A DNA stretch of 64,000 bases, from NCBI GenBank assembly GCA_025506515.1, contig CM046452.1, positions 105,634,551 through 105,698,550 of the forward strand, given 5' to 3'. This document shows, in pieces, positions 49,893 through 63,580 of the stretch. Within the stretch, counting starts at the first letter, position 1, and each line of letters starts with the position of its first letter. The position numbers and the translations under genes were made by a program. Below the pieces are notes generated by a model. The model saw only the letters and a program-made list of their open reading frames with translations. It was not told the origin of the DNA and ran no database searches. The stretch is from Flaveria trinervia (Eukaryota > Streptophyta > Magnoliopsida > Asterales > Asteraceae).

Positions 49893-51254
49893 TGTAACAT
49901 CTCGTATTTTTGTTAACTGTATAGTTAGTGTCGTTTGTTATGTAAATGACATTGTTGTCAATTATTAAACTTATGGTGTGGTCATGCCTATTTCTTTGGT
50001 TGTCTTTAATTATTTTTAATAACTAATGATAATAGTAATAATACTATTAATAATAATAATAATAATATCACTAATAATAGTAATACCAATATGATAACAA
50101 TGCTAATAAGATTAATAATAATTACTATTATAACAATAATAATAACCAAGCTTATGTTAATAATAATGATAATAACAATAATAAGTTGTAATATGTTTAA
50201 AAATTATAGATTAAATTAAGTTTAGGGGGTTGTTTGCTAATTTTGAAACTTTAAAACAAAAGTTTTAACATAAAATAACAAAAGTTGAAATTGCAGGGAC
50301 CAAGCTGTAACACTTAAACACACCCAAACCGCCCCTACCCCCGTGTTTCCGGTGGCTCTCCGGCCGCCCACCGGCCGAGCTCCGGCGAAGCCCAATCGTG
50401 GGTAAAAACGGCTAAAATTGAAACCCAATCGTTACAAATCGGTTCACGAACATAACTCGACCCCTTTAATATGCTTTAATCTCCATTATATTCTTATTTT
50501 TAATATCCGTTATATACTTATTGATCATGTGAGCTTTCTTGCCCCTTTTTATGTTTTTCACATTATTTTTGGGTGAAACATGATACTTATACATCCTACA
50601 CTTATAAATGTTTAAACTTGTAAAGCACTTGCAATTCATCTTTATGTTTTGTCATGGTTATTTATGTGTTGTAAGTGATTATATGAGATACATATTTGTT
50701 TGCAATTATTAACTATTGCTAGTCTAGCGACGTCTTAGATCTTTGTGCCTGACAAGCCTATTTGGTGCTAAAGCCGAGGTATTACCGGCTCCTGATGACG
50801 TATGCTTGTTTATCATGGGAACCAAATACACTTAGCCAATCATATATACTTGTATTCAAGTCGAGGTTTGCTTGTAACGATATGTGTTCTATAACCTTGC
50901 TAACTTATAACCTATGACATTAATTACTACCTGTAACATTGTTATATTATGTATGAAAACCTTGAAAAATCATCAACTTTTTAGTTGACCTTTTTTTTAT
51001 CATGTTTCAGGTGCCCAAGTTTAAAATGATCAAATGAAGCTTGCAATAATCTAGGATTTGGACCTAGTTAATGAAATAAAAGAATTATGTTTTGTTATGT
51101 TATGCTTGGGATTATTTCATGTTTGAGACTTATGATTGTACTTTCTCTTGAAACTTAAAATTCAATATTTACATTTAAATATAACGTTATGTGGCTGTGA
51201 ACAATCTTAACCCTCACATCTCGACGATTCTACCGTCAAGGTTGGGGTGTGACA
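49893..51254 (+). repeat. 5' LTR of gypsy element
   Basis: TG..CA ends. It contains a degenerate (AAT)n tract (about 50025-50185) and a GC-rich patch with CTCCGGCCGCCCACCGGCC (50357 on). Confidence 0.75.
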
Positions 51255-51257
51255 GAT

Positions 51258-51269
51258 TGGTATCAGAGC
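51258..51269 (+). other. Primer binding site, tRNA-iMet type
   Basis: TGGTATCAGAGC three bases past the CA end of the LTR. Confidence 0.85.
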
Positions 51270-51954
51270 CCATAACTATATGAATTTAGGTTATTAGAAA
51301 TGGTGACCTAGACTATAGTTTATGCATGAACCTCGTAGAATAATATTTATATTCTTGTAAATATATATATATTTTTGCATGCTATATAATGTTATGCCAT
51401 ACTCATGTGCTACTTGATGCCTTAGCATAAGATTTGCTTGTAATTGTTAAAACTTTGTTACTTGTCTCCCTAAACTTATCCTTGACTCTTTGACTCTCCC
51501 CGACAAATGAAACTTCTTAATGTTATTCTTGACGACACGTGGAATCGTATACTTATGCTTATGACTTAGATCTTTAGACTTATGTCTAATCTATGTAAAT
51601 CTCATCAAGGTTTTTATTTCATGAACCTAAGAAATTTGTATGACTCGTAGACACCTGTATCCTGGTTTTCCTGGCAAAAGGCCCTCAGGCTAAGGCAAGC
51701 ATATGGCCTAAATCCTACAGGACTAGTTATGCTTACCTGGGGATTTATGGAATGAGTGGTAAACTATGGTCAACATACACAAGTTTCTAAGGTGAATGAG
51801 TCAATTTACCTTGACGTGTCAACGCTTTCAAATGGTAATGCGTTACCAAATGGAACCATTCCATGTGTCTTACAACTCTTGACTTATCATTGTTTGAAAT
51901 ATACCTTTGTTATTCTCTTTCTTGTGTCTAACTCATTTTGCATATTCCAACATG

Positions 51955-52800
51955 TCTCGTCATCATGGAAAGCGTGGAAGTTCGATCGTAAGCTAGCCGC
52001 CATGATTGCCCGACAAATGGCTGCCGTCATCCCGACCATGGTTGCTGAACTCAATAGCACCTTAATGACCAACTCTAGTAACAATTGAAATGGTCAAGGG
52101 GAGAATAGTGCTAACCAAGGACGCAACAACCAAACTTGTACCTTCAAGCATTTTAGCTCTTGCAAGCCTACTAGTTTTAGTGTTAAGGAAGGAGCCACTT
52201 GTCTTCTTGAGTGGTTCGAGAGCATGGAGAACACTTTTTTCAATTGTGAGTGTCCCGAGGCACTCAAAGTTTGTTATGCCACTAGTATGCTCCAACAAAG
52301 GGCACTTACCTGGTGGAATAGCGAGAAGAGAAATCGAGGAGCTAATGCTATTTTGGCACTCTCTTGGGATGAGTTCAAGAACATCGCCATCGCGAAGTTC
52401 TGCTGAGAAGTGAATTGCAAAAGTTGGAAGAAGAATTCTGGAACTTGAAGCAAGATGGTGGTGACCATTTGGCTTACTCAACCAGGCATCATGAGTTGAG
52501 TATACTACTGCCTCACATGGTTGACACTATCCCCCACAACATCAAGAAGTTCATCAAGGGTGTACCACCCCAAATACAAGATGCTGTGGTGGGTAGCCGA
52601 CCCACAACCTTGGAAGAAGCCATTACTATCACCGCTCAACTCACCGAGAATCATATACGAGCGGGCACCATATATGTGAAGGGTGCAAAGAAGGTGGAAA
52701 ATACGACTACCGAGGTCGTTAAGAAGACTAAAGCTAAGCCATCTCACAACAACAACAACAAGAAGCGCAAGTTCACACCGACACGTAACTATGCAAACCA
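51955..52800 (+). pseudogene. Decayed gypsy gag
   Basis: Pieces of a plant gypsy Gag appear in order in shifting frames: LAAMIARQMAAVIPTM, then a TGA at 52086-52088, EGATCLLEWFESMENTFF, QQRALTWWNSEKR, a frame slip near 52403, ELQKLEEEFWNLKQDGG and GVPPQIQDAVVGSRPTTLEE. The RNA-binding zinc knuckle that should follow is missing because the element ends. Confidence 0.8.
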
Positions 52801-53380
52801 AGTTATTTCAATAACATATTTTTGTTATTTGTTATTGTTATAATAATTATAATCATACTAATTAATTAAGCTAAAAATAATTGGTATAGGAGTGAAAGAC
52901 AAACCTTAAACACAAAATTGTTTAGCTATATTTTAATAATTAGGTTATAATCACGTGTAATACACGGATTAAATAAATTTAGTGTTACATTGTTAATAAT
53001 ATAAAAAGTTACGTATTAAATATTGTGTATTATACGGATTAAATAAAAGCATGTATTACACATATTTGAAATTTAAAGTTAACATATTTGAATATTTATT
53101 TATGGACAATTATTAATTAATAAATAGTTATTATGATATTATAATTAAGAACAGAGAGCTGTGGGAAAACAAATAATTTTGTATGGAATACTATCAGATT
53201 TAATTTTATTTATTAGTATAAAAATAAAATGAACAATAAATAAAATAAGAAAATGTTTTTCGTATGAAGTGGTGAAAAATTTCAATTATAAAATTCATCA
53301 TTAGTGTTACCTTGTATATACACCCAAGATTGTTTGGAGAAGCGTAGTTACTCGCAGTTGTATCCTACGAACACAAAAAT
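52801..53380. other. AT-rich spacer before RTEL1
   Basis: Two copies of an ACGGATTAAATAAA word (52976, 53034), each after a GTGTAATACAC or GTGTATTATAC word, hint at a Helitron-type end. No gene is seen. Confidence 0.4.
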
Positions 53381-53388
53381 GGCGGGAA
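53381..53388 (+). promoter_or_regulatory. E2F-type site upstream of RTEL1
   Basis: GGCGGGAA, which reads TTCCCGCC on the other strand, lies 64 bp before the ATG. This is the plant E2F/DP binding core found in promoters of S-phase DNA replication and repair genes, which suits a DNA helicase. Confidence 0.55.
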
Positions 53389-53451
53389 GATAATCAGAAT
53401 ACTCACCGGAACATTTTTCTAGGGTTTTAGCGAACACAGAAGCAGTTACGG

Positions 53452-56400
53452 ATGCCGACGTACAAGATCAGGGGAATCAATGTGGAATTCCCCTTCGAGG
53501 CTTACGATTGCCAGATTGTTTACATGGAAAAAGTCATCCAATCTCTTCAAGATGTACGGTTTCTGTCTATATCATTCTTCATCTGATTTCCAATCGAATG
53601 AATCTCTATATTATCATTGAGTTCAGTTTTGTAATTGTTTATGTACGTTCCGAAGCAAAATCACAGGGTTTTAGGGTTTATACCATCATTCACGGCTTAC
53701 TAATACTACGAAATCACACGTTGCGTGTTAGCGCGGATCTTTGATTTGACATATCCAGTCCATACTATGGCTTATCGCTTTTGATGACTAAATCTAGAAC
53801 CCCAAACCAATATGTGGTACGGAGGTTTACTTGATATGTTGTTGACATCTTAAACAAGGCTAATTTGATTATTCTGAATCTATGCCAGATTAAAACCATC
53901 GAAAAGTAATGTTTGCAGTTTTGTTGTGGCGATTGGCTGCCCAGATGTTGTAACACGTACGCAGTTTGTTTGGTTATTGAATTACTATGTTTTTGACATG
54001 TGGCAGAAATCTAATGCACTTTTGGAGAGTCCTACTGGAACTGGCAAAACCCTGTGTCTTCTGTGTGCTACTTTGGCTTGGAGAAAAAGTTTGGGTAGTT
54101 TTTCAACCGGCAGGCGTGCAGGGGCGAAACATTCAGAAGTTTCATCATCACAAGCTGAATCATCAAGACTGCCTACAATAATATACTTCACGTACTCACA
54201 GCCAGATTCGGCAAGTGATTCAAGAACTGAAAAGAACGGTCTACAGGTCAGTGTTGTGTTTTATGATAATAGTTGAATTCAACAGTAGATGGTTTTATGT
54301 TTTGAAGCTGCTTTTTCTTTAACGCCATTGCCTCAGCTTAAACTTTTGTTTTTGTTTTTCAAGTCATAAAATTTCATTTGTAAGGGAGACCTTTAAACCC
54401 ATCAATTATGTTGGATGATAACAATGTTCATAGATTTTCTGAACTTCCACTTTAGGTGGAGTGCTCTCAATTGTTTAACTTTTCGTTAAGGCCACCTGCA
54501 TACTGAAATTACTTTAGGCTGCTCTCAAGTACTTACCTTTTAGTTAAGGAAACCTGCATATTGAAATTACTTAAGGCCACCAAGTCTATATCTGGTCTTT
54601 TTTATCCCAAAACTTGTCAAAGCACGCCAATATGTTGTAAATTAACAAATACAATTTTCACTTTGAATAGTTGTTTTCTGACATATTGAGGCAAGGATGT
54701 TCTTTTTTTAAAAGATTCTAAGATCATTTTCATTGTTAGACGTTTCTTTATGGATGGTAAAAACAAATCTGGATGCACAATTGGATGACCTATAAAGTAG
54801 TTTTAATATACATGTGGCTTTAATTATAAAATTTGAATATTTGGGCTGCCTCCACATACATTATCCATGTTATTAAATTACACACAAGGATGGTTTGCTT
54901 TTTGTCACAAACTTTGGAAAGGATTTATTATTCATTTGTATACAATTGATAATCTATCCTTAACATATGGTTCATTACTCTTCCAAAACTTTATTATAAA
55001 CAGATCAATTACTTATGCAGACCCAAAATGGTTGTATTAGGATCTCGGGAGCAATTATGCATTCACCCTGATGTAAGTTTACTTCATGGAAAAACCCAGA
55101 CAAATGCATGCCGTTTTTTATGTCAGAAACGCACAAAACGCTATTGTACCCATTACCCACGTGTCTCAGGTATTTATTTATGCAATCTTTGTTCAAAAAA
55201 CTTGCTTCACCATTTTCTTGATGAAATACTGATCTACATCTAATTTTTTTTCTCTTTGCAGAATTTGTGAAAAACAATCCTGGTCTCGGGGATGAACCTA
55301 TCGACATAGAGGACTTGGTTAATATTGGGAAAGACAATGGACCGTAGGTTTTTTAGCTTTTAATTATAAGTAATGGTATTGGTGCAAGATGCTAACATTT
55401 CACTTCAAACGCAGATGCCCTTATTACATGTCACGAGAGCTCCATAAGGTTGTTGATATCTTATTTGCACCTTACAATTATCTTATCGATCCTGGCAACA
55501 GAAAATCTCTGAGTATTGAGTGGGAAAACAGTATACTAATATTCGATGAAGCTCACAATCTCGTAAGCATCAATATTTCATAACTGATATTTTTTAGTAA
55601 TGGTTTTGGTTAGATATATGTACACATGATTATGTATTGCCCACGATAAATAAGCTTATCTTGTTATATGAACTATACAGGAGAGCATATGTGCAGATGC
55701 TGCCTCTTTTGATCTATCTTCTGCACTCTTAACAGCATGCATTTCAGAAGCACAAAACTGTGTGGACATTGCTGTCACCAGGAGAGATGAGTTAAATGAC
55801 AAATCATTTAATCCTGATAATTTTGCAATTCTTAAAGGTATTTAACCTTCCATCTATGATAAAACTAAATGATGAAATTATGCTTATGAACATGGATATG
55901 TATTTCATGCTATGGGTGCACCAAATATTCTTTGAAACTCTTTAACTTCTTTATAATTTATGTTTGTAGTTGTTGCAAGTTACCTATGATTTATGTGTAC
56001 CAATCCAGCATTTTTATACTATTACAATATGGCTTTGTTTTCAGCACTTCTTTTAAAGCTTGAGAAGCGGATTGCAGAAGTTTCTATTGAATCCAAAGAA
56101 ATGGGTTTTACCAGGCCTGGTGAGTACATCTACGAGTTTCTTGAAGAACTGAATATAACACACAAAACAGCAAGTATGCTTCTTGATACAGTTGAGGATG
56201 CCATGAATCTACTCGAGGAAGGTACACAGTACAAATCCACTATTATGTCAATAGCTGAATTGATTTAATAACCTCTGAAATTCTGTAAAATGTATTTATG
56301 GTGTTATCATTTCAAGATATAGTCTATTCATTTTACAGATGCGAAGACCACTGATTCTCAAAAGACAAAGGGTACTGTGTGTAGGTTGGAGAGTATAGGG

Positions 56401-59400
56401 GACATCCTTAAACTAATCTATAAGGAAGATGGGAATGCTCATGCTAAAAATTACCGTGTAAGTTTGAACCTTGAATTATTGTGTAAGTTTGAACCCTGAG
56501 TTTAATACTCCGTGACATGCTTAAGATAATGTTGGTAATGAACTTTGTTGATGCGTGGTTGGCTTCTTACTATAAACATTGTATTATTGTTGAAGGTTCA
56601 TGTTCAAGAAGTTGAAGTGAATTCACTTGACACCATTAAAGGTAAAGATGCATGCATTTATGTTTGGTTTCTATACATCAAAGCTTCAATCATAGAAGAT
56701 ATTCAATATATGGCTGGTCGCCGCACCATTTTATAGAATTTTTGGTTAAAGATTCTTACTAACCTATTTTCTAGAAAAATAATTTTTTCCTAACATTTGT
56801 TGCTTCGGTGATGCAGCCAAGAAATCTAGAGTCTTCAGCTGGTGGTGTTTTAACCCTGGGGTTGCTATGGAAGAATTTGCCAAAAAAGATGTTGGATCTA
56901 TAATATTGACATCTGGTACTTTATCCCCTATGGACTCATTTGCTGAGGAATTGAAACTGTAAGTTAATATCCATATGTTTTCTTGCCTCACAAACATTGT
57001 GTTTCCAAACCAACTGACTTTGTTTGTTCTCACACTCTAGTAAATTTCCCATACGTTTGGAGAACCCTCATGTTATATCAGATAATCAATTGTGGGCCGG
57101 TATTGTACCAGTTGGTCCATCTGGTCATCCATTCAACTCGTCTTATAAGACTCGGGATTCTGCTGAATACAAGTTAAATTTGGGTAATTCCATTGGTAAG
57201 TTTTGTGAAAGGATAGTTGTTTGTACAGGTTAAAAATATCTAGGCTGACCTGAAACACATTTTGTTCATTTTTTAAATCTTTTGTTATAAGTGCTAGTTT
57301 GTCAACTATGTTCACAAAAATTATAATGATCATGAATACTTAAGTTTTTTGAGTAAATTTTTTATGTGGTTTTGTGCATTTAAAAACACAGACTCATTTG
57401 ACCCATTTCTTTTTTAGTCAAGTATTTTTGTATCTTGCCATATGGCCACTTAGAGATTAAACGTAACTTGAATCACCCTCTCATAACTCATAAGTAAATG
57501 GATTGAAATTGGCACCTATACTTATTAGTGTGTTTTACTTCCTTTTTTTAAAAAAAAATCTGTTGAAAGGCACATGCTTATATATTGAGTCCTCAAAAGT
57601 TATGGATCCATGCAATATTAGTTTTTTTTCTTGATGATTTTTTTTGAAACCTGTTTTCCAGTCAATTTTGCTCGAATTGTGCCAGACGGGTTGCTGGTCT
57701 TTTTCCCATCTTACTACCTTTTGAACCTCTGCATTGATTACTGGAAAAACATGGTATGTCATCTACTAAAAGTGCAGTTATCTGGTATTTTTTATTTTTC
57801 ATTTCTTTCTTTTGAAAAACTTTCTGATAAATGTGCTCTGCATTTCTCAGAGTGGAACCTCAACAAATTCTATTACAATATGGGAAAGAATCTGTAAACA
57901 TAAGCTACCTGTTGTGGAACCTAGACAATCTTCACTTTTTCCACAGGCAATTGATGTAAGTAACTGCTTCAGGTTTATCAAAATTTTGTTTTTTTTCTTG
58001 TTTAAATTGTAAATGGTTTTTTTCTTTTGAACAGGATTATATGGCCAAGTTAAGAGATACCTCAATTAACGGTGCAGTCTTTTTTGCTGTATGCCGTGGA
58101 AAGGTAGTGTTCAGCCAACAACAATTTTGAATAAATATCTTAGTGATGTCATTTAAGTCTTAAAATTTTACTTGATTTTATGTACATGTGTGTGTGTCTG
58201 TTTAATACACAGTATATACTGCTGATGACTTTTAAGTTTCATTTTCTTAATATTAATTAGGTAAGTGAAGGGCTAGATTTTGCTGACCAGGCTGGTAGGG
58301 CTGTAATTGTCACTGGCATTCCATTTGCTTTGTGGAATGATCCTAAGGTATTCTTATGTTGGTTTTCTGTGTTTGCTTAGTATAATTCGTGAGTATATGT
58401 TGGCATGCGTATGTTCAACATTGTGTTTTTTTACCAAATTTTGAAAGATTAGTATTAGTAGGCAATTTCTGATTCTGAAAAGGCTAAAATCAATATGCAT
58501 TGATAATGGAAGTGGTAATCACATAATATACTGCAATTAGTGTTCTCTTGATCATACACCATTTGATAAATTTGGATTTTCCTAGGCAACTTTTGGTTTC
58601 GAACTTGCAACGATATTTCAAATAAGTGTTCTCTTGATCATTGTCGTGGTAGGTGAAGCTGTCTCTTTAATCGTCCTGAAATGCACGAACACGCTTGTTG
58701 ATCCTGCTAATTGATTTTAAGTTGTTTAATCCATCCATGACCATGAAATATCAATGATGGATCATATATTCTGCATTTAGCAGAAATTCATCCCCACTTG
58801 TTTCCAGTTTATAATTTTATGTTCTTGAATCTAATAATCTGATCTGTATGCTTATGACAGGTTCGGTTGAAACGTGAGTTCTTGGATCAACAGGCACGGT
58901 TGCAACGTACAGGATACAAAGTAATTTTGATATACAGGAGCAAAAACACTTAAAATTTGTTGTTAAATTATCAGTATTTATTTTCCTGTCTTACTGAATG
59001 TAGTTTTTTCCTAGGTTTTGACAGGAGACGAGTGGTATAGTCAACAAGCGTCACGTGCTGTAAACCAAGCTGTTGGACGGGTTATTCGTCACCGTCATGA
59101 TCATGGGGCAATTATTTTTTGTGATGAAAGGTTCTTTCAACTATACTTATGGAAAGTTAATAACTGAAAAAAACATATATTAAGTTTTGTTGAAATATGT
59201 TTGACTACTCCACATACAAGTGGAGTTGTATTGTTATTTTTCAGCTTTACATATTAAGCATCCTCTATACAATTTGTGCACCCTCACATGTAAGGTCCAA
59301 CGTGGCTTAAAGAATATTTTATACAATTGTTACAAAGTAGGGTTGAAAAACAAACTAATTTCACTTTTTGTCATGTCTTATTGTGCTTATTAGTACATTT

Positions 59401-62400
59401 GAGTGATTAAAGTAAAATTTTCGCTGTTTGGGTCATTATATGGTATTTTAATGATGTCCCAATCGGAACAAACTTGTACAGGAAGTCTACTTACCGACCC
59501 TAATGCTACAAAGACAAAAACCCATGTAATTTTAATAACTCAAATGTTCAAATAAGGACAACAAGTAAAATGGGTTAATGTGATAGCAAGTTGGTATTTT
59601 ATGCAAAAAAACCTGCATATTATTAATTTATTAGTTACTTGCTAGAATTTCTAATCAGCTAAAATGTTGGCTTTTTAGATCATATAAAATGAACAAGTTT
59701 TGTTCCACTAGAATGATCTAGCTATACTTTTAGATATATCATATGCTACGCTTTTGCATTTTCTGTCTTAAAGTTGTAACTTTTTCTGTTTGTCTAGATA
59801 GTTGGATATTCAAGAGCTTAATATAAAAGTTCAATGTAGTCAATCATATTATTTTTCTGTGAAAACAGGTTTGCGAAACCAAATCATCAGTCACAGATAT
59901 CACTCTGGATACAGCCTCACATCAAGGTGACCATCCCAAAATTAATATCATAAGGAAAAGGGTTGAAAGGGTCAAAAGTCACCTAAACTGGAGTTTTATG
60001 CAAAGAAATCTCTATAAAATTTTATATTAAAATGATATAGCTTTGTAACCATATATAGATAAATTAAATTTTGGAGAAAAAAGTTTTTTTGGTCAACCAA
60101 ACCTGACCCGCCCCTCCCATCTTGCCACCTGACATGTAATCATTGCTTCTTTTGCTATCAGAGTATCTGACATGTTCCCTCTGCAGTGCTACTCGAAATT
60201 TGGAGATGTAGTTTTCACATTGACAAGGTTTTTTCGAGATGCTGCCATCAACTGTCCAACAAGGCAGAAATCAACACAGATTGAAGAATCAGGTTAGTTA
60301 TCTTAATTTACTTTTCTATTTTTTAAAAGACTGGATTCAAGTTAGCTATGTGTCAAACTTTATAAGGACATTTTCTTTCTCTGCAAATAAATAACATAAA
60401 TTGTTACTTTCTTCTTGCTACTTATTAGATGCTATGGTACAATAACTACTGTCCAGTGTCCTAGCTTAATACTCTGTTTAAGATAAAGTTGTGGAATACT
60501 TTAGATTTTCTCTGTATTTGTTCGGACTGTATAGAAGTTGTTAGTATATAATTTATTTGTTTGATTGCAATTTGCACATTTAGAAATAAAGTCAATCAAC
60601 GCTTCTACGTTCTGATTCTGATAGTCTCTGCATGACCACTTTTCAGGAGTAAAAAGCAGCCTGGCCAAACTTGACCCTGACAAATTTCTTAAACCCTTGG
60701 TATGGACATGATTATTCTGATTGCATGGTTTGCCTTATCTAGAGGTTGCAAGACCTGCCCGGTTGGGTAATGTGTCTGGTCAAACGAGTCATTTTCTGGT
60801 ACAAGTCTAGACGAGCGTGGTTAAGTTGAGTTTACCTGAAAGCAGTCTTCTGTAAATTTTTATTATTTGTGAAAAGCAATGCATTAAATGTAATTAATTA
60901 TTTACGAAAATGATGTTTCATAGTAATGATAAGATTTGAATAAAGCGATGTAGGATGTAGTATGCATTTAAAATACACTCATGTAGACTTTCAACTTGTT
61001 CCTTTTACTAAAAGATTCATTTGACCCATTTGATATCGAATATAACCCAAATCGACCAGTTTATAGTATTAATGGGTCGAAAGTGTCACTTCTAGTTGTG
61101 TCCATTGTAGGTCCTACATTCTTCATTATAACATTTGATGGATATTTCAGGTTAATGAATCACTCTCTATTGAATCACCATTTTTTACTGAAGTCAAACG
61201 AGGCAGCATTTCCAAACCGCTTCATGAAATACTTCCTGCTAATCGCTCAAATCTTTGTTTCAATAACCAAAAACAGTGTTCAAGCTTGAAATGTACAAAT
61301 AATAAAGTTTTAGAAGAGAAACTAATCAGAAGAAATGAAGTGGTTGATTTGACCAAAGACATGTCACCAGATGAAGAAACATGCAGTCAACTAACTGCAC
61401 CCTATTTTGTAAAGAAACGTAAACTAGAGGATGCTAAACATAAGTCATTACGACGGTGTGACAAATCTTGTGACGAGCCTGCGGAAAGCAAGCCACCAGG
61501 AAAAGTATCTTCTGTGCAAGAATGTTCATCATTGCAAGTGAAAAGTGAGATGAGTTTACAAAAAAGAACTAGTCAATCTATATCTTCAGGAACCCAAGCT
61601 GATACGTCAAGTAGTTCGACTTGTGGTGACGAGGAGAAAAAAGGATCTAAATTTCTTATTCAGGTAAAATATATGAGGTGGTAATGTGGGTTGTACTTAT
61701 AAATGGTTGTTTGAATTGATTTTCATCTCAAAGCGATCAAATGAATCGAATAAAAAATCTAGCTAAAAGAGGAACAGGTCATGTGGGTTGAATGGGTCAA
61801 ATGGGTCGAAAGTTGCTACATTTTTATGCATACAACCTTGTAAAACATTTAATTAAGTGAATACCATTAAAAACTAAAAAATAGCTTACTTTCTTATTTA
61901 GCACGAAATGTCCCCTAAACTTGTCAAAATATATGAATATTCCCTAAACCCAATTTTGGTATGTTAAAGTAAGTAAAATTCTCTAGAATGCATGTACTTG
62001 TTATCCCTTAAACTGTTCAAAATCTGATAAACTGACATTTAACATTTTTGCTCTATAAAGTTTATACCATCTTATTTTGACCAATTTAAAAGTAACAAAT
62101 CAAAATTTTTAATTTTCTTTTTGGCAAGTATATGCATTTTAGAAAAGCTTAGGGACTTTAAGATACCATAATTAGCTTGAGTGACTTTCTCATGTGCTTT
62201 TGACAAGTTTAAATACTTTAATATGCTTAATACTAAGAAGGAATAATCAAATTGAATACCATAACTAGGTCGTGAGACATTTTTGTGCAAAATAAAAATA
62301 CATGTTGGTTTTTATTAAGTGTATGCTATTTAATTTGAAGATTTAAACAATTATTGTAACATTTGTAGCCATAATAAACGATGAGTCTTTATATATTTTT

Positions 62401-63580
62401 TTTACTGAATGGACAAGATAGTAAATAAGGTTAACACCCATGTCTCATTCTTACCTGGAATGAAAATGAGACATTTTAAACTGCTATCTAACCTGCTGAT
62501 CCTGTTACCTCTAATATTCTGACATGTTATTTAGTTGAGCAAGCAGAGAGGGATCTACTTTTTCTCCCTCAATCGTATCCTTTTTTCAAGGCAAAAGCAA
62601 ATGTAATTAGCCCAAGGCTAATATTGGATACTAGCAAATCTAAGCGTTTGCTGCTTTGAGGACGTGCACTAATTATATGTATGAAATAAACTTTGAATTC
62701 AACAGGTCAGAGAGAAGCTTAGTGATGGAGAATATAAAGAGTTTGTGGGATTTATGAAGGCACTTAAGTCTAAGGCTATGAAGATAGGCCATGTTCTTCA
62801 AAGTATAATTAAAATATTTTCTGCCCCAGATAGACTTTCTCTTCGCCAAAGGTACGTAGTACTTTTATAATGTGATGATTTTGACCCGTTTACTAGTTAA
62901 TGAGAGGATGCGAACGGTGTTTTATCTCAAACGACTCAAATAAAAAATAATAAAACACAAATGGAAATGGATTGAAAACTGCCCGGAGTTTTAGTGCATG
63001 CAACCTAAAAAATCTTCATTATTATTGTTGTTATTTATCTTTGCAGATATAATTATTGCAGTAAAATTAAAAAAATTTGAATTGGACAATAATGGGTTTA
63101 CAGGTTAACCTGACCTTAATGGGTCAAATAATAGCATTATTAAAAGGGGAACTGGTCAAACATATTGAAGTTGTCCCAATTCTGTTTTTAAGGCATGCAA
63201 CCTCTGTTATCTTTTTATTTGAAGATTTGCCAAAATATTGTTTTTCTAATTCTAATTAATGCGTCAGTTATTTCTAAAAATACTGGATGAAGAAGTGCTT
63301 ATGGGTCAACCTGATCCAGTTCATTGCAAAGAAATGGGACCTGTATCAACCCCAACTCGATTCACCCATCACTGTGAACTAATGTTGTATCATATGTCAT
63401 CATTTTTTACTCGTTTCCAATGCAGTTTTTGTTTGAAATGAAGTTGAAAATTGTACTATAAATAAATTATTTAATCTTCCTCTTGCTATCTACAGATTTA
63501 AGGATTATGTTCCTGCAAAGTATCATTCCTTGTATGAACATTACCTAGAGACAACCAATGGTCCAGCTGGAGATCTTTGA
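53452..63580 (+). CDS. RTEL1: RTEL1 DNA helicase, 23 exons, one frame break
   Basis: XPD-family 5'-3' Fe-S helicase that unwinds D-loops and T-loops; in Arabidopsis (AT1G79950) it restrains recombination and protects telomeres and rDNA. Exons: 53452-53553, 54007-54246, 55021-55169, 55262-55343, 55415-55562, 55681-55837, 56045-56221, 56339-56457, 56596-56641, 56817-56958, 57041-57195, 57662-57753, 57851-57955, 58035-58103, 58261-58347, 58861-58920, 59015-59130, 59869-59926, 60187-60292, 60647-60699, 61151-61663, 62706-62851, 63496-63580; all GT-AG, about 1,002 residues. Walker A SPTGTGKT is at 42-49. Four Fe-S cysteines lie in EQLC, FLCQKR, RYC and GPCPYY. The DEAH box is in IFDEAHNL, motif V in VSEGLDFAD, motif VI in QAVGRVIRHRHD. 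A harmonin-like fold is near the end. At 54186/54187 the frame slips (two bases lost or one gained). Confidence 0.95.

Larger units (their letters stand above)
49893..52800 (+). mobile_element. Truncated Ty3/gypsy retrotransposon (5' LTR plus gag)
   Basis: A 1.36-kb LTR (49893-51254) starts TGTAACATCTCG and ends GTGTGACA. Two bases later is a tRNA-iMet primer site, then a decayed gag. The homology stops near 52800, where AT-rich DNA begins. There is no protease, reverse transcriptase, integrase or 3' LTR. The break lies about 650 bp from the RTEL1 start codon. Confidence 0.8.

Noticed and set aside
12512..63580. A functional gene cluster or new multi-gene system
   Set aside because: The products act in ion transport, Golgi traffic, plastid organisation, transcription, organelle RNA and DNA repair; orientation and spacing show no co-regulation. 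Shared ancestry of the block is the simpler link.
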